DNA of 64,000 bases from Diabrotica undecimpunctata (lineage: Eukaryota; Arthropoda; Insecta; Coleoptera; Chrysomelidae). Position numbers and translations under genes: made by a program. This document shows, in pieces, positions 14,190 through 23,224 of this stretch (positions are counted from its first letter, which is position 1; the number at the start of each line of letters is the position of its first letter). A model generated the notes under the pieces. It had not been told where the DNA came from. It ran no database searches and was given only the letters and a program-made list of their open reading frames with translations. Location of the stretch: contig NC_092804.1 in assembly GCF_040954645.1 (NCBI RefSeq), positions 39,089,753 to 39,153,752 of the forward strand, given 5' to 3'.

Positions 14190-15055
14190 AATGATTTTTA
14201 CTAATGAGGAATACGCTGATATGTTTTAGTTTATTGCGAAATGAGATCTAACGTTCAAGCAGCACAACGTAGATACCCTGAAAGTTTTCCCAATCGTGAT
14301 TTCACTCACTCAACATTTACAGCTCTTCATCGACGATTAAAAGGAACAGGTTCAGTGGCCCCAACAAATAATGAAACAGAGTGACATGATGATGTAACAG
14401 CAGTACATAAAGATGTTATTTTAATGGAAGTTAGGGAAAATGCAGAAATTAGCGTTCGAAGACTATTTGCCATGTATCCCACAATTTCAAAATCTTTCGT
14501 GGAAAATGTCTTACCCAACTAAAATCTATATCCTTTTAGAAGTACTGCTCTAAAGAGATTTTCCTGAAGAATTCGCTAGATGGTTACAAAATCAGAAAAA
14601 TCAAAAAGAAGATTTTTTTCAGTCCCCACGTTGTTCAAGAATTTAAGCATCCATAGGTTTAGCACAAACATCTGGATATGAGTAGTAAACGATTATCTAC
14701 TTGGGCCTGTGGAATTGCCTGCTCATTTAAATGGTGCTGATTGCTTACATTTCTTGCAAAATGTTTTACCCAATTCGTTAGATGACGTGCCTTTAAAAAT
14801 TCGGTAAAACTTAAGGTTTCTACATGACGGCTGTCTGGACCACTTTCCTGATAATAACTACGAAGACCACTGGACTGGAAGAGGCAGTCCAGTTGCTTGG
14901 CCAGCAAGGTCGCCTGATTTCGTGCTCAAAATCGTTCTCAACTCTGGCTAAGGATACAAGATGCTTGCGTTCTCTAAGCAAAAGGGCAAATTTTTGTATA
15001 GAGACTAATGACCCTCAACATCGAGCATCTTTTGTAACTGTCTACTTTTGACACT
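14190..15055 (+). pseudogene. DUF4817/DDE mariner-like transposase, decayed
   Basis: The first residues FTNEEYADM are followed by an early stop, then in another frame RSNVQAAQRRYPESFPNRDF and RLKGTGSV, the DUF4817 helix-turn-helix pattern. The central DDE region is poorly preserved. Near 14818-14925 it gives LHDGCLDHFPDN and WTGRGSPVAWPARSPDF, the second catalytic D segment (here H-D-G) and the final S-P-D. Related copies at 1-680 and 38390-39090 show the same order of motifs. The many frame changes show it is old. Its reading end lies just before the hAT insertion. Confidence 0.75.
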
Positions 15056-15242
15056 TTTTCTTTTGTGTTAGTTTTGTTCCATCGTAATTAATACTTTGTT
15101 TTTAAAACCCCTTAAATAAAATTTTGTTTCAATTTAATTTTTTGCTTCTTTTCATAAACTTATTTTAGGAATTGTATGCTGCATTTATTAAAACAAAAGA
15201 TAATTTAGAAAATTAATTAAGGTACACATTAATTTAACTTTA

Positions 15243-15250
15243 TTGATGAT
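15243..15250. repeat. hAT target-site duplication, left copy
   Basis: TTGATGAT, repeated exactly at 18153-18160. The 8-bp length is diagnostic of hAT insertion. Confidence 0.95.
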
Positions 15251-15824
15251 TAGACTTCGGCAAATATGCATATTGCATATTTTGCATATTGTGCATATTT
15301 TATGCAAATATTTCATATTTTGGCATATTTCTATAAAAGTTTGCATAAAGTGCATAAAAGTTCAGATTTTTATACTGTATTTGAAAATTTTTAAACATAC
15401 CAATTTATTTCAATTCTTGTATAAAATTTTGTAGTCATTTTAATCAAGAAATGATCTAAGTACGTAATCTCTACAGGTACAAAACATTTACAATTTCAAA
15501 GAAGATCAATTTAAGTAGCCCTCAACATTCTTAGAAAGTCTCGGTCACTGAGGCATTCAGTTATTGGATAATCGCTAAGGGTTCGCTCATTTGCGTTTTA
15601 TGATCTAATCCCCAAATCTATCTACAATTTACTGTATCTTAACAGCAGGTAAACGGCTAATAGTTTTGTTCCTAATTTAGGGATTTTCCAAAATCTCCCA
15701 GTTTATTGAATTAGGTACCTAAACATTTCTAATTTGATGCTCAGATTTGTAAATCATTTTTGTTTTGATATTCAAAGCGTAAACACTCGTTGTGCGTAAC
15801 AAAAAGGAAGATTGTGATTTTATA

Positions 15825-15920
15825 ATGCCTAAAACAACCAGTGCTTCAACTTGGATTAAATCTTATAAAGAGCTGTCTATGGATATGGGAAAAATCTACT
15901 GTTCATTCTGTGGCAAAATT
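15825..15920 (+). CDS. hAT transposase exon 1 (zinc-finger start)
   Basis: ATG-initiated and 32 codons long, it ends MGKIYCSFCGKI at a consensus donor (AAATT|GTAAGTA). The C-x-x-C is the first half of a BED-like zinc finger whose histidines lie in exon 2 (HVRTASH). The joined frame is continuous. This finger binds the transposon ends and subterminal repeats. Confidence 0.75.
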
Positions 15921-15964
15921 GTAAGTATCTAATATTTTCTATTAAATATCTAATATTTCATACA

Positions 15965-16480
15965 TACAGGGTGTTTCCAAATGACACTTACAACGTTTGC
16001 CTGTAGATACTTCTCGAAAAATTGAACAAAACGATATAGTTAATGAGGGGTCAAACTTATTTACTTTTCGAGATACAGGGTGTTAAAATTAACAAAAATT
16101 AAATTCTTTTAGTTAATAACAACAATAACTTTAAAACCAATAAACGTATTTACTTGAAATTTAGTACTCGTAGGTTGTTTTTAAATGAAAAATAGCTTCC
16201 TTTAGTGAGAAAAAATTGTCCATGGTACAATACAATGGTGTGTATTTAGAAAAATTTTTTACCTTTACTTTTTTTTATGAAGTCAGCTATTCTAAAACAC
16301 AATTATTTTTATTGTAATTGAATTAACAAAAAAAAACTTTTGTTGAATTTTGAAATAAGTTGTATGATGTACTAATGGTTAGTAACAAAAACTAATTTGT
16401 GGATTAATACTGCATTTAAAACACTTAGCGAGTGTTTTTTTTTCCAAACCAGATATTTGATTAACCAAAAACACCTTGTA
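15965..16480. mobile_element. MITE inserted in the hAT intron
   Basis: The left end is TACAGGGTGTTTCC and the right end, inverted, is TACAAGGTGTTTTTGG; both start at TA. About 510 bp, non-coding. Removing it leaves an intron of about 100 nt, normal for an insect gene, so it landed in the intron without disturbing the reading frame. Confidence 0.65.
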
Positions 16481-16535
16481 TATTTTTATATTTTAAAGGT
16501 TGGGTTAAAATAAAGGTTTTTATTTTTATTTATAG

Positions 16536-17917
16536 ATAGCATTTGAGAAGAAATTTCAGATAGACCAACATGTGAGAACTGCTTCACACATTGCAAAAAA
16601 AGGAAAAATAGGAGGAAAACATCAAACTTCAATGGCTAAATGTTTCCAATCTACTTCAAAAAAATTAGATGAGCAAGAAACTTTTAATGAAAACTTGTGT
16701 CGCGCATTAGTGTCTGCAAACATACCGCTTTCAAAATTAGCAAATGTAAATTTTAGTTCGTTTCTAAAAAAATATTGCAAACTTAATGTTCCAAGTGATC
16801 GGTCTCTAAGAAGAAATAATGTGAACGGGCTATACTCGTCGGTGTTAATTAATATTAAGGAAGAAATTGCAGATAATTATTTTTACATATCTGTAGACGA
16901 AACCACTGATTCCTCAGGAAAGTATATTGCTCATTTATTGATTGGTGTTCTTAAAGAAGATACCTTACCAAAATCTCATCTTATTTCATGCCAGCAACTT
17001 GAGAAAACAAATGCTTTAACAATTTCGCGTTTTATACAAGAAACATTAGTAACTTTTTTTCTTCAGACAACTATTCCTTCTAATAAATTACTGCTTATTT
17101 TATCGGATGCTGCTCCTTATATGGTGAAAGCAGGACAAAATTTAAAAATATTTTTCCCAGATTTAATACATGTTACTTGTGTAGCGCATGGATTAAACAG
17201 AGTTGCAGAGGAAATACGAAAAAAGTTTCCTCTTGTAAATACCATGATATCCAGTGTCAAAAAAGTATTTCTTAAATCTCCTATAAGAATTCAACTTTAT
17301 AAAGAAATGCTACCTAACATTTCTCTTCCACCACAACCTATTTTAACGCGATGGGGAACATGGTTAGAAGCAGCTAATTTTTATGCAGATCATTTTGTTA
17401 AAATAAAGAACATAATTGATACGTTAACAGATGAAAGTTCCCAATCTCTTTTGGATTCTAAACAAACTTTTCAGAGTAACTTGCTTCAACAAGAACTTTC
17501 ATTTATAAAATCAAATTTTAGTTTTGTTCAAAAAACAATTACTCAGTTAGAATCACCAAGTCATTGTTCGAACAATGACATTGTACAGCATTAATAAAAG
17601 AATTTGCGTCATGTTGTCGGAACGTTAGAGGTAATATTGGAAAAGATATTTTAAAAAAATTTGAAGCTACTATGGAAAAAAATAAAGGTTACCATATTCT
17701 TTCTGAAGTAATCAGTGTTCTAACTGGAAATATTTCGGAAACAATTAATTTAGAAACAAATGTTTTGGTTAGTTTGAAAAATGCTCCCGTTACATCAGTT
17801 GATGTTGAACGAAGTTTTTCCATATATAAATATATGTACTCAGACAGAAGCCACAAGTTTTTGTTAGAAAATTTTGAACACCACTTGGTCATTTATTGTT
17901 ACCATAATTCTAAATAA
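16536..17917 (+). pseudogene. hAT transposase exon 2, one frameshift
   Basis: The exon follows the acceptor TTATTTATAG and completes the zinc finger (QIDQHVRTASH). The catalytic core shows FYISVDETTDSS (first D), LLILSDAAPYMV (second D), HVTCVAHGLNRV and TRWGTWLEAANFYA. The frame stops at 17594, but the next frame continues without a gap (from about 17582: ALIKEFASCCRN) into the C-terminal dimerisation block TSVDVERSFS (17795-17825) and ends at 17917. One lesion near 17580 is therefore all that visibly breaks a protein of about 490 residues. Architecture resembles the CGGBP1-like hAT group. The element could still be cross-mobilised through its intact ends. Confidence 0.85.
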
Positions 17918-18152
17918 GTTTATTCATGCTTAAAAATGATGTAGTTACTTAAAATAAATGTAAATCTTAATGAATAGTAGGAAATATTTAGTTATGTACA
18001 CTTTTTTTTTTTAAATAAAATTGTTACTATTTTACGATTTTTTTATTTATTTGTATGCATATTTTGTAAAATATTTGCATATTTTCGGCTAAACACGTGC
18101 ATATTTATGCGCATATTTTCTACATTTTTATTTGCATATTTGCCGAAGTCTA

Positions 18153-18160
18153 TTGATGAT
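18153..18160. repeat. hAT target-site duplication, right copy
   Basis: TTGATGAT, identical to 15243-15250. Confidence 0.95.
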
Positions 18161-18454
18161 AAAAAGAAAAATTTTCAAATCGATTTTTCCAGAAAACGGT
18201 GTATCCTACTGACTCGAAGTAAAAGTACCTTTTAGTACTAGAATACCTGAAAATTTAATAATCTAGTTTACATTTTTCTAAATAAAAGCGTTCTGGAGGT
18301 AATTCATAAAAACTAATTAAAAGGCGCCATCTTCAAAGAGCTTTAGCTATCTTAGGAAGCATTTTCGGACTAGTTGAATTGGGTTAAATTGTCTTAAAAT
18401 TATCAGAGGAACCTCCGGTCTTCGTTTGTCAGGAGAGTTTCTAGACACCCTGTA

Positions 18455-19480
18455 TATAACCCCTTCCACGACAGACGCACTTTGCTTAAGAAAAAATAAT
18501 ACTACAACGATTCATTAAGAATAACTATTCTAAGCTGGTCGAAACGTTTACAATATTTTTCAGAGAAAGGCAAACAATAAGTAGCTTATTGCAGGAACAA
18601 TGTCGTGACTGATTTTAATAAATTATGTCGCTAACCAAAAAACAATAGTTTTCCCAGTTTTATTAACTTATTTATATTATTAATCTTGACGTGTTCCAAC
18701 AACGTAATCGAAAAGAGTAAAATTAAACTTTCAAAACAACATTTTATGTCAAATTACAGCCGCATATCTATATAAATATTTAGGTAGACATTGCTGGCAA
18801 CCATCAGTACAAAAATTCCTCTCTTTGGCTGAGTAAATAGATTATTAGATAACACGTAAAGTTTTTTTCACGAAATTAATCCCAAATGGTTTTTGCCATC
18901 AATTTTAATTTCGGAAACGAGAGTTGCTCTCCTTGCTTTCCGAGAATGCTCCAAGGAACCACAGGGTTTTCGGTGAATTCAATCTTATTACTTTTTGTAA
19001 GTTCGTGTTGAAAGTTTTCCAATTACCACATCGTGGACAAATTGAATTACAGGGTATATAATTTGTTAGTTTATTTTTACTAATTAATAAAAAATATCAT
19101 TGAAATCAAATAGTTTTGATCATTTGCCAATATTAAAAGAAAATAAAGCATCATAGCTTATAATTAAATGAAAATATAATGTTTATTTGTTTTAATTATA
19201 TTGTTTTATTTCTTTTTATAAATAGGTCGAAACTGGCAAAACATAGAAATGGAAATACACTGGAATAATCAAAAGTTAATAAACCCGTTAGAAATTAAGT
19301 TCAAAAAGACATTAACAAAAACAACATGGAAATAATTGCCAAAGTTATTCATCATCAACAGATATTCCATCCATCGGATGTAAGCCTCCCTTAGATGTGT
19401 CCATTGATTTCTGTTTGTTGTTCTTCTTCTCCACTTCTCTTGTTTGCTCTTGGTGGAAATTCAATTCGTTGGTGGTTGTT
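18455..19480. other. no gene recognised
   Basis: About 1 kb of AT-rich sequence between the DUF4817 element and an RTE fragment. No motif, open frame of note or inverted ends were found. Confidence 0.4.
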
Positions 19481-19712
19481 CATCATCATCTAACTGCATG
19501 CGTTCACTGCTGGACATGGGTCTCCCTCAGCTCTTTCCATCTGTCCCTGTCTTGTGCGGCTGGCATCCAGTTATTGCCAACACGCTGTAGGTCGTTAGTT
19601 CATCTAGTTGGTGGGCGTTCTCTGCTCCGTATCGCTTGTTGTCTTGGTCTCCAGTCGACAATACGTTTTGTCCATCGGTTGTCTGATAATCTGGCCACGT
19701 GTCCTGCCCAAT

Positions 19713-19723
19713 TCCATTTTAGC
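19713..19723. repeat. target-site duplication of the Rab1 insertion, left copy
   Basis: TCCATTTTAGC here (GCTAAAATGGA on the minus strand), repeated exactly at 20053-20063. Confidence 0.85.
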
Positions 19724-19887
19724 TTTCCATCTAAATCGATTGTCCTGATTTTAAAGTCTACTCCAATGGTACTAATATAGCTTTCTGTATAGGTGTCATC
19801 TGCAAATCTCAGTAGAAGGCAAGATTTTCCTACTCCTGAATCTCCAATCAGCAGAAGTTTGAATAAATAGTCATACTCGGGATTCAT
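19724..19887 (-). pseudogene. Rab1: Rab1 small GTPase, 5' coding fragment (retrocopy)
   Basis: From the ATG at 19887 the frame reads [15 protein letters not shown], the P-loop [11 protein letters not shown], then [20 protein letters not shown] (switch I with its effector threonine) and RTIDLDGK, where it stops at the target-site duplication. This is unmistakably the N-terminus of Rab1, the GTPase of ER-to-Golgi vesicle transport. There are about 55 codons, no stops and no introns. The G2-G5 nucleotide-binding motifs, membrane-targeting cysteines and 3' end are missing, so it cannot make a functional GTPase. No splice donor follows the last codon, so it is not an exon of the resident gene. Confidence 0.9.
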
Positions 19888-20052
19888 TTTCTACGTTTAT
19901 ATTGTTATGGTGAATACGTAAAAATATTGTTTTTGTATCTATTGCACTTCAGTAAACTTCACTAGCTTTTTTAAGAAATTTTTGTATGCAGTTTTAGAAA
20001 TTTAGAACGACGTATTTGTTAAATCCTAATCCCAACAACTTGATTCATTTGA
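19888..20052 (-). other. probable Rab1 5' leader carried by the insertion
   Basis: 165 bp of AT-rich sequence between the TSD and the Rab1 ATG, inside the same insertion. Its position upstream of an intact start codon suggests mRNA 5' untranslated sequence, but only comparison with the parental gene can show this. Confidence 0.5.
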
Positions 20053-20063
20053 TCCATTTTAGC
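20053..20063. repeat. target-site duplication of the Rab1 insertion, right copy
   Basis: TCCATTTTAGC, identical to 19713-19723. Confidence 0.85.
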
Positions 20064-20278
20064 GACGCAATTTTTTCGATGACCTCTGGTATTTCTGTTC
20101 TACGACGTACTTCTTCGTTTGGTATTCGGTCTCTCAGAGAGACACCCAACATCTGGCGCTCCACAGCTCTCTGTGTCACTCGAATCTTATTTACTACCTT
20201 TTTTGTAAGTGTTAATGTTTCCTGGACGAATTAGAAGATGGGATTGCTGGCAGATAGTGCACGGGGCTTCAAAGGCTG

Positions 20279-20725
20279 ATGGATAGCGTTGTAGAAACAT
20301 GTAAAAAATACGGCCTAAAACTAAATTGCAAGAACACAAAAATAATGATCATTAGTAAGAACACCAACATAAACGCCCAAATTACAATAGGCGGTACACC
20401 GTTAGAAAGAGTTGAAAAATTATGCTATTTAGGCAGCAATAATAAGGATACTTGGGATCATACCTACGAAATAAAAACTCTTATTCAAAAAGCCAGAAGC
20501 TCTTCCAACAGCCTTAGGCAGATTATCTGAAACTTATCTTTAAGTATCAATACGCACATAAGAAATCTTAGATTTTACGTCTTTAGTGTCTTCCCCTATG
20601 GAGTAGAAAGCTGAAGCCTTACATTTAAAATGTGATGCTACCGACGTATGTTGATGGTCTCATATATACACCACATAAGTAATATAACTATTCTTCAGAG
20701 GAACAAACAGGAATATATACACACT
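20279..20725 (+). pseudogene. LINE reverse transcriptase C-terminal fragment
   Basis: The open part to 20530 gives VVETCKKYGLKLNCKNTKIM and PLERVEKLCYLGS, downstream RT and thumb blocks. After stops it continues as LRFYVFSVFPYGVES and YRRMLMVSYIHHISN. Same general family as 20788-21890 and 39975-40699. Palm motifs are missing and no TSD was identified. Confidence 0.75.
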
Positions 20726-20776
20726 AAATCAATAAAATAATCACTTTCTTCGTTTGTCAATAATTTAATGTTGTCC

Positions 20777-20787
20777 AACTTCACGAA
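20777..20787. repeat. LINE target-site duplication, left copy
   Basis: AACTTCACGAA, repeated exactly at 21891-21901. Confidence 0.85.
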
Positions 20788-21890
20788 TAGATTACTAAAA
20801 AGCGTTTGATCGTGTCCAACACCACACACCACAAGTTAATGCAGATCCTCAAGAAAGTCGATGTAGACCAAAAAGACATAAGATGCATTGAAAACTTGTA
20901 CTGGCATCAAACGGCACAGTTAAAAATAGACAATTCTATATCCAAACCCATACATATAAGAAGGGGCGTTCGACAGGGATGTGCGCTTTCCCCTCTTTTA
21001 TTTAACATTTATTCAGAAGCCATATTTCAAGAGTCTTTGGAAGATGCAAAGATGGGAATCAAAGTAAATGGAGTATTGATCAACAACATACGATATGCTG
21101 ATGATGGTGTCTTAATTTGTAACAACATAGTCGATCTTCAACAACTTGTCACTATAATCGGAGAATACAGTAAGCGAATGGGATTAGAGATTAATACCAA
21201 AAAAACCAAATTTATGATAATCTCCAGAAACTTGGATGCACTTGAAAACTCCACCATAACACTGAATACTAAGTCCATTGAAAGAGTAAGTAAATTTAAA
21301 TACCTGGGATCGTGGCTTTTTGAAGACTGGGCATCGGACAGGGAAGTAAAATGTCGCATTGAGCAAGCTCGACAAGCTTTCGTAAAATTCAAGAAGGTAC
21401 TGACTTGTTCAGAGTTCGATCTTCAACTGAGACTAAGGTTTACTAAGTTCTACGTGTGGTCAGTGCTGCTATATGGCGTAGAGGGCTGAACACTCAAAAC
21501 GAGGGATATAAACAGATTAGAAGCTTTTGAAATGTGACTCTATTGCCGTATCCTAAAAATACCATGGACAGCGAAAATCACAAATATAGATGTCATTAAA
21601 AGAATAAACCAATAACGCCAACTTTTCGAAACCATCAAGAAAAGAAAAACGGCGTATCTAGGTCACATCATGCGAAATGAAAAATACCAGTTCCTCCAAC
21701 TTATAATCGAGAGTAAAATTGAAGGCAAGAGAGAAATGGGACGCAAGAAAATGTCCTGGCTCCGAAACATAAGGCAATGGACAGGGATTAACGACATACA
21801 ATCTCTGATAAATATTGCAAGAAATAGAGAATTAATGGAAAATGTGATCGCTAACATCCATTAGTGGATTTGCATCTGAAGAAGAAGAAG
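20788..21890 (+). mobile_element. 5'-truncated LINE with 11-bp TSD and (GAA)n tail
   Basis: The insert is bracketed by AACTTCACGAA. It starts inside the RT palm (KAFDRVQHH) and ends in CTGAAGAAGAAGAAG. The coding part 20806-21864 reads GVRQGCALSPLLFNIYSEAI, the catalytic NIRYADDGVLI, GLEINTKKTKFMI and FKYLGSWLFEDWASDREVK. Stops appear from 21487, and the remainder (YLGHIMRNEKYQFLQL, GRKKMSWLRNIRQW) is readable in pieces. The family is shared with 39975-40699 by motif order. It is dead, but the sharp TSD suggests a fairly recent insertion. Confidence 0.88.
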
Positions 21891-21901
21891 AACTTCACGA
21901 A
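21891..21901. repeat. LINE target-site duplication, right copy
   Basis: AACTTCACGAA, identical to 20777-20787. Confidence 0.85.
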
Positions 21902-22089
21902 GGCACTAACGGCAGTACGTGTTGATTTAAGTGTGCCGGATAGCAGTTGCAGTCAGATGTCGGAATCAGTCTCATACAAATTATTACTGCAAATTTATTA
22001 TATCTGTTGCTACGGAAACTGCAACTGCCGTGTGCAGTTGAGGTCTGCCGTCTGCAGTCTGAAACATGAAAATCAATGACTCACCAGCT

Positions 22090-22246
22090 TGCACTATCTC
22101 CAAAAATAGCTCAATGGCTCAAGATTTTACAGGTATGCAAAGTAATCTTTTCGGACGAATGTACAATGGACCACAAGAGGTTATTGCCAGGTGACTTTCG
22201 TCAGACTCTTCCAATTATTCTCCAATCAACCGCTGCGGACGAATAA
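22090..22246 (+). pseudogene. Helitron helicase fragment
   Basis: Two adjoining pieces in shifted frames read CTISKNSSMAQ and ILQVCKVIFSDECTMDHK, then RLLPGDFRQTLPIILQSTA and A-D-E before a stop. D-E-C-T-M matches the Walker B box of PIF1-like helicases and GDFRQTLP is their next conserved motif. This combination is typical of the Rep-Helicase protein of Helitron rolling-circle transposons. The residues normally between the two boxes are deleted. Only about 50 codons remain. Confidence 0.75.
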
Positions 22247-23170
22247 GCATTAAATTGATTTAACTTTTTTATACGTAATTTTATACGTAATATTTTTGAG
22301 TATTTGTTTTTTTGTTTATTTTTAGTTTTTGGACTTTGAACCATTATTTAATTCTGAGGCGGTATGAAGTTCGCCGGAAATATACAAAAACTAATTTCTT
22401 CCATCAATAACTTTTTAAATTCATATTTTTACTTTTCTTACAAATTAGTTACTATCCTTATTCACTAGTAAAAAACAGTATCATGATGTCAAAATACAAA
22501 ATTTCATAATTACGTCATTTTTAAACAAAAAAAGACTTCCGAGCTGTAGGCAGAAATATCAAAATAAGAAAGTTTCTATTTTTAAATACTTAATTACAAA
22601 TAATAAACAACTTAGAGCAATAGAAGTTTCTGTTTTAAAACTAAAACATAACAACCAATTCTTAAAAGAGTTTTTCAAATTGATCTATATGTATTAAAAA
22701 TTTACATTTTATATTAGCTTATGTAGAAAAAGGTGTAGCCTAATCCGCAGAATCTCCATTAGAACGTTTTTACTTTTAAATTAGGTTATTTCCATACAGA
22801 ACGATACCTTCATTTGCCTTTAATACTTTTATAAAAGTTTCTCTTGTGGAAAATGCACAAAGCTATGTTATAGTTTCCTATGGATTCCTTCTTTTAAGAA
22901 GATAGATTGAATAATACTTTTAAATAAATTTAAAAGTTTTCATTGAATATTTTTACAAAATTTGAATTAGAATTTTCAATCCACAAGTAGAAATCTTAGT
23001 GCTTGAGAAATAACATCAAGTACAAAGCGAAAACACAAATTTCACATAATTTATCAATAGTAATTATTTATGCAACAAGTGCGTAAAGTGGTACTATTAT
23101 TCCCGAATGGAAAGGTTGACTGCTTAAACCTTCAGACGAGTGCGATAATTTCATGAGTGAAAAAAGATAC
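22247..23170. other. no gene recognised
   Basis: AT-rich, with no motif or repeat noticed. It may include the rest of the Helitron, but no terminal hairpin was identified. Confidence 0.35.
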
Positions 23171-23171
23171 A

Positions 23172-23224
23172 TATACGGTTGCCTTTCACTTCCATCTTGT
23201 ACACACCGAAGGCAACCGTATATA
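23172..23224. repeat. short perfect hairpin
   Basis: TATACGGTTGCCTT and AAGGCAACCGTATA form 14 perfect pairs around a loop of about 24 bases, at the outer edge of the left arm of the inverted repeat described next. Confidence 0.8.

Larger units (their letters stand above)
15251..18152 (+). mobile_element. hAT transposon, nearly complete
   Basis: The inverted ends TAGACTTCGGCAAATATGCA match perfectly over at least 20 bp at both termini, flanked by the 8-bp TSD TTGATGAT. Subterminal regions carry many scattered GCATATT repeats on both sides, the usual binding sites of hAT transposases. It contains a two-exon transposase (15825-15920 and 16536-17917) with a MITE in the intron. At 2902 bp including the MITE, it is the best-preserved autonomous-type element in the window. 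Confidence 0.95.
13502..18454 (+). mobile_element. DUF4817 mariner-like element with long inverted ends, carrying a nested hAT
   Basis: The ends are TACAGGGTGTCCAGAAA at the left and, inverted, TACAGGGTGTCTAGAAA at the right, each flanked by TA. The inverted similarity continues for about 300 bp: the block around 13560-13640 pairs with 18265-18350, and 13800-13870 pairs with 18180-18260. Inside lie a decayed DUF4817/DDE gene (14190-15055) and a 2.9-kb hAT insertion. Subtracting the hAT leaves about 2.05 kb, with the C-terminal part of the transposase reaching the hAT insertion zone. The element is inactive. Confidence 0.7.
19481..20233 (-). mobile_element. RTE-type LINE 3' fragment split by a Rab1 insertion
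   Basis: Read on the minus strand, 20233-20064 gives NKIRVTQRAVERQMLGVSLR and RRRTEIPEVIEKIAS. The frame resumes at 19720 with [20 protein letters not shown] and RSRERPPTR. These are consecutive pieces of the C-terminal region also present in the RTE copy at 34510-35600. The 3' end carries a short (ATG)n tail (CATCATCATC on the plus strand), typical of RTE. Only the last ~180 codons are present. The break between the two parts is exactly the 329-bp Rab1 insert and one TSD copy. Confidence 0.85.

Noticed and set aside
19397..19780. Plus-strand 127-codon ORF
   Set aside because: Antisense of the RTE C-terminus and the Rab1 fragment.
19724..19887. A functional Rab1 gene or exon
   Set aside because: No splice donor follows the last Rab1 codon, the sequence runs directly into LINE codons, and an exact 11-bp duplication brackets the segment.
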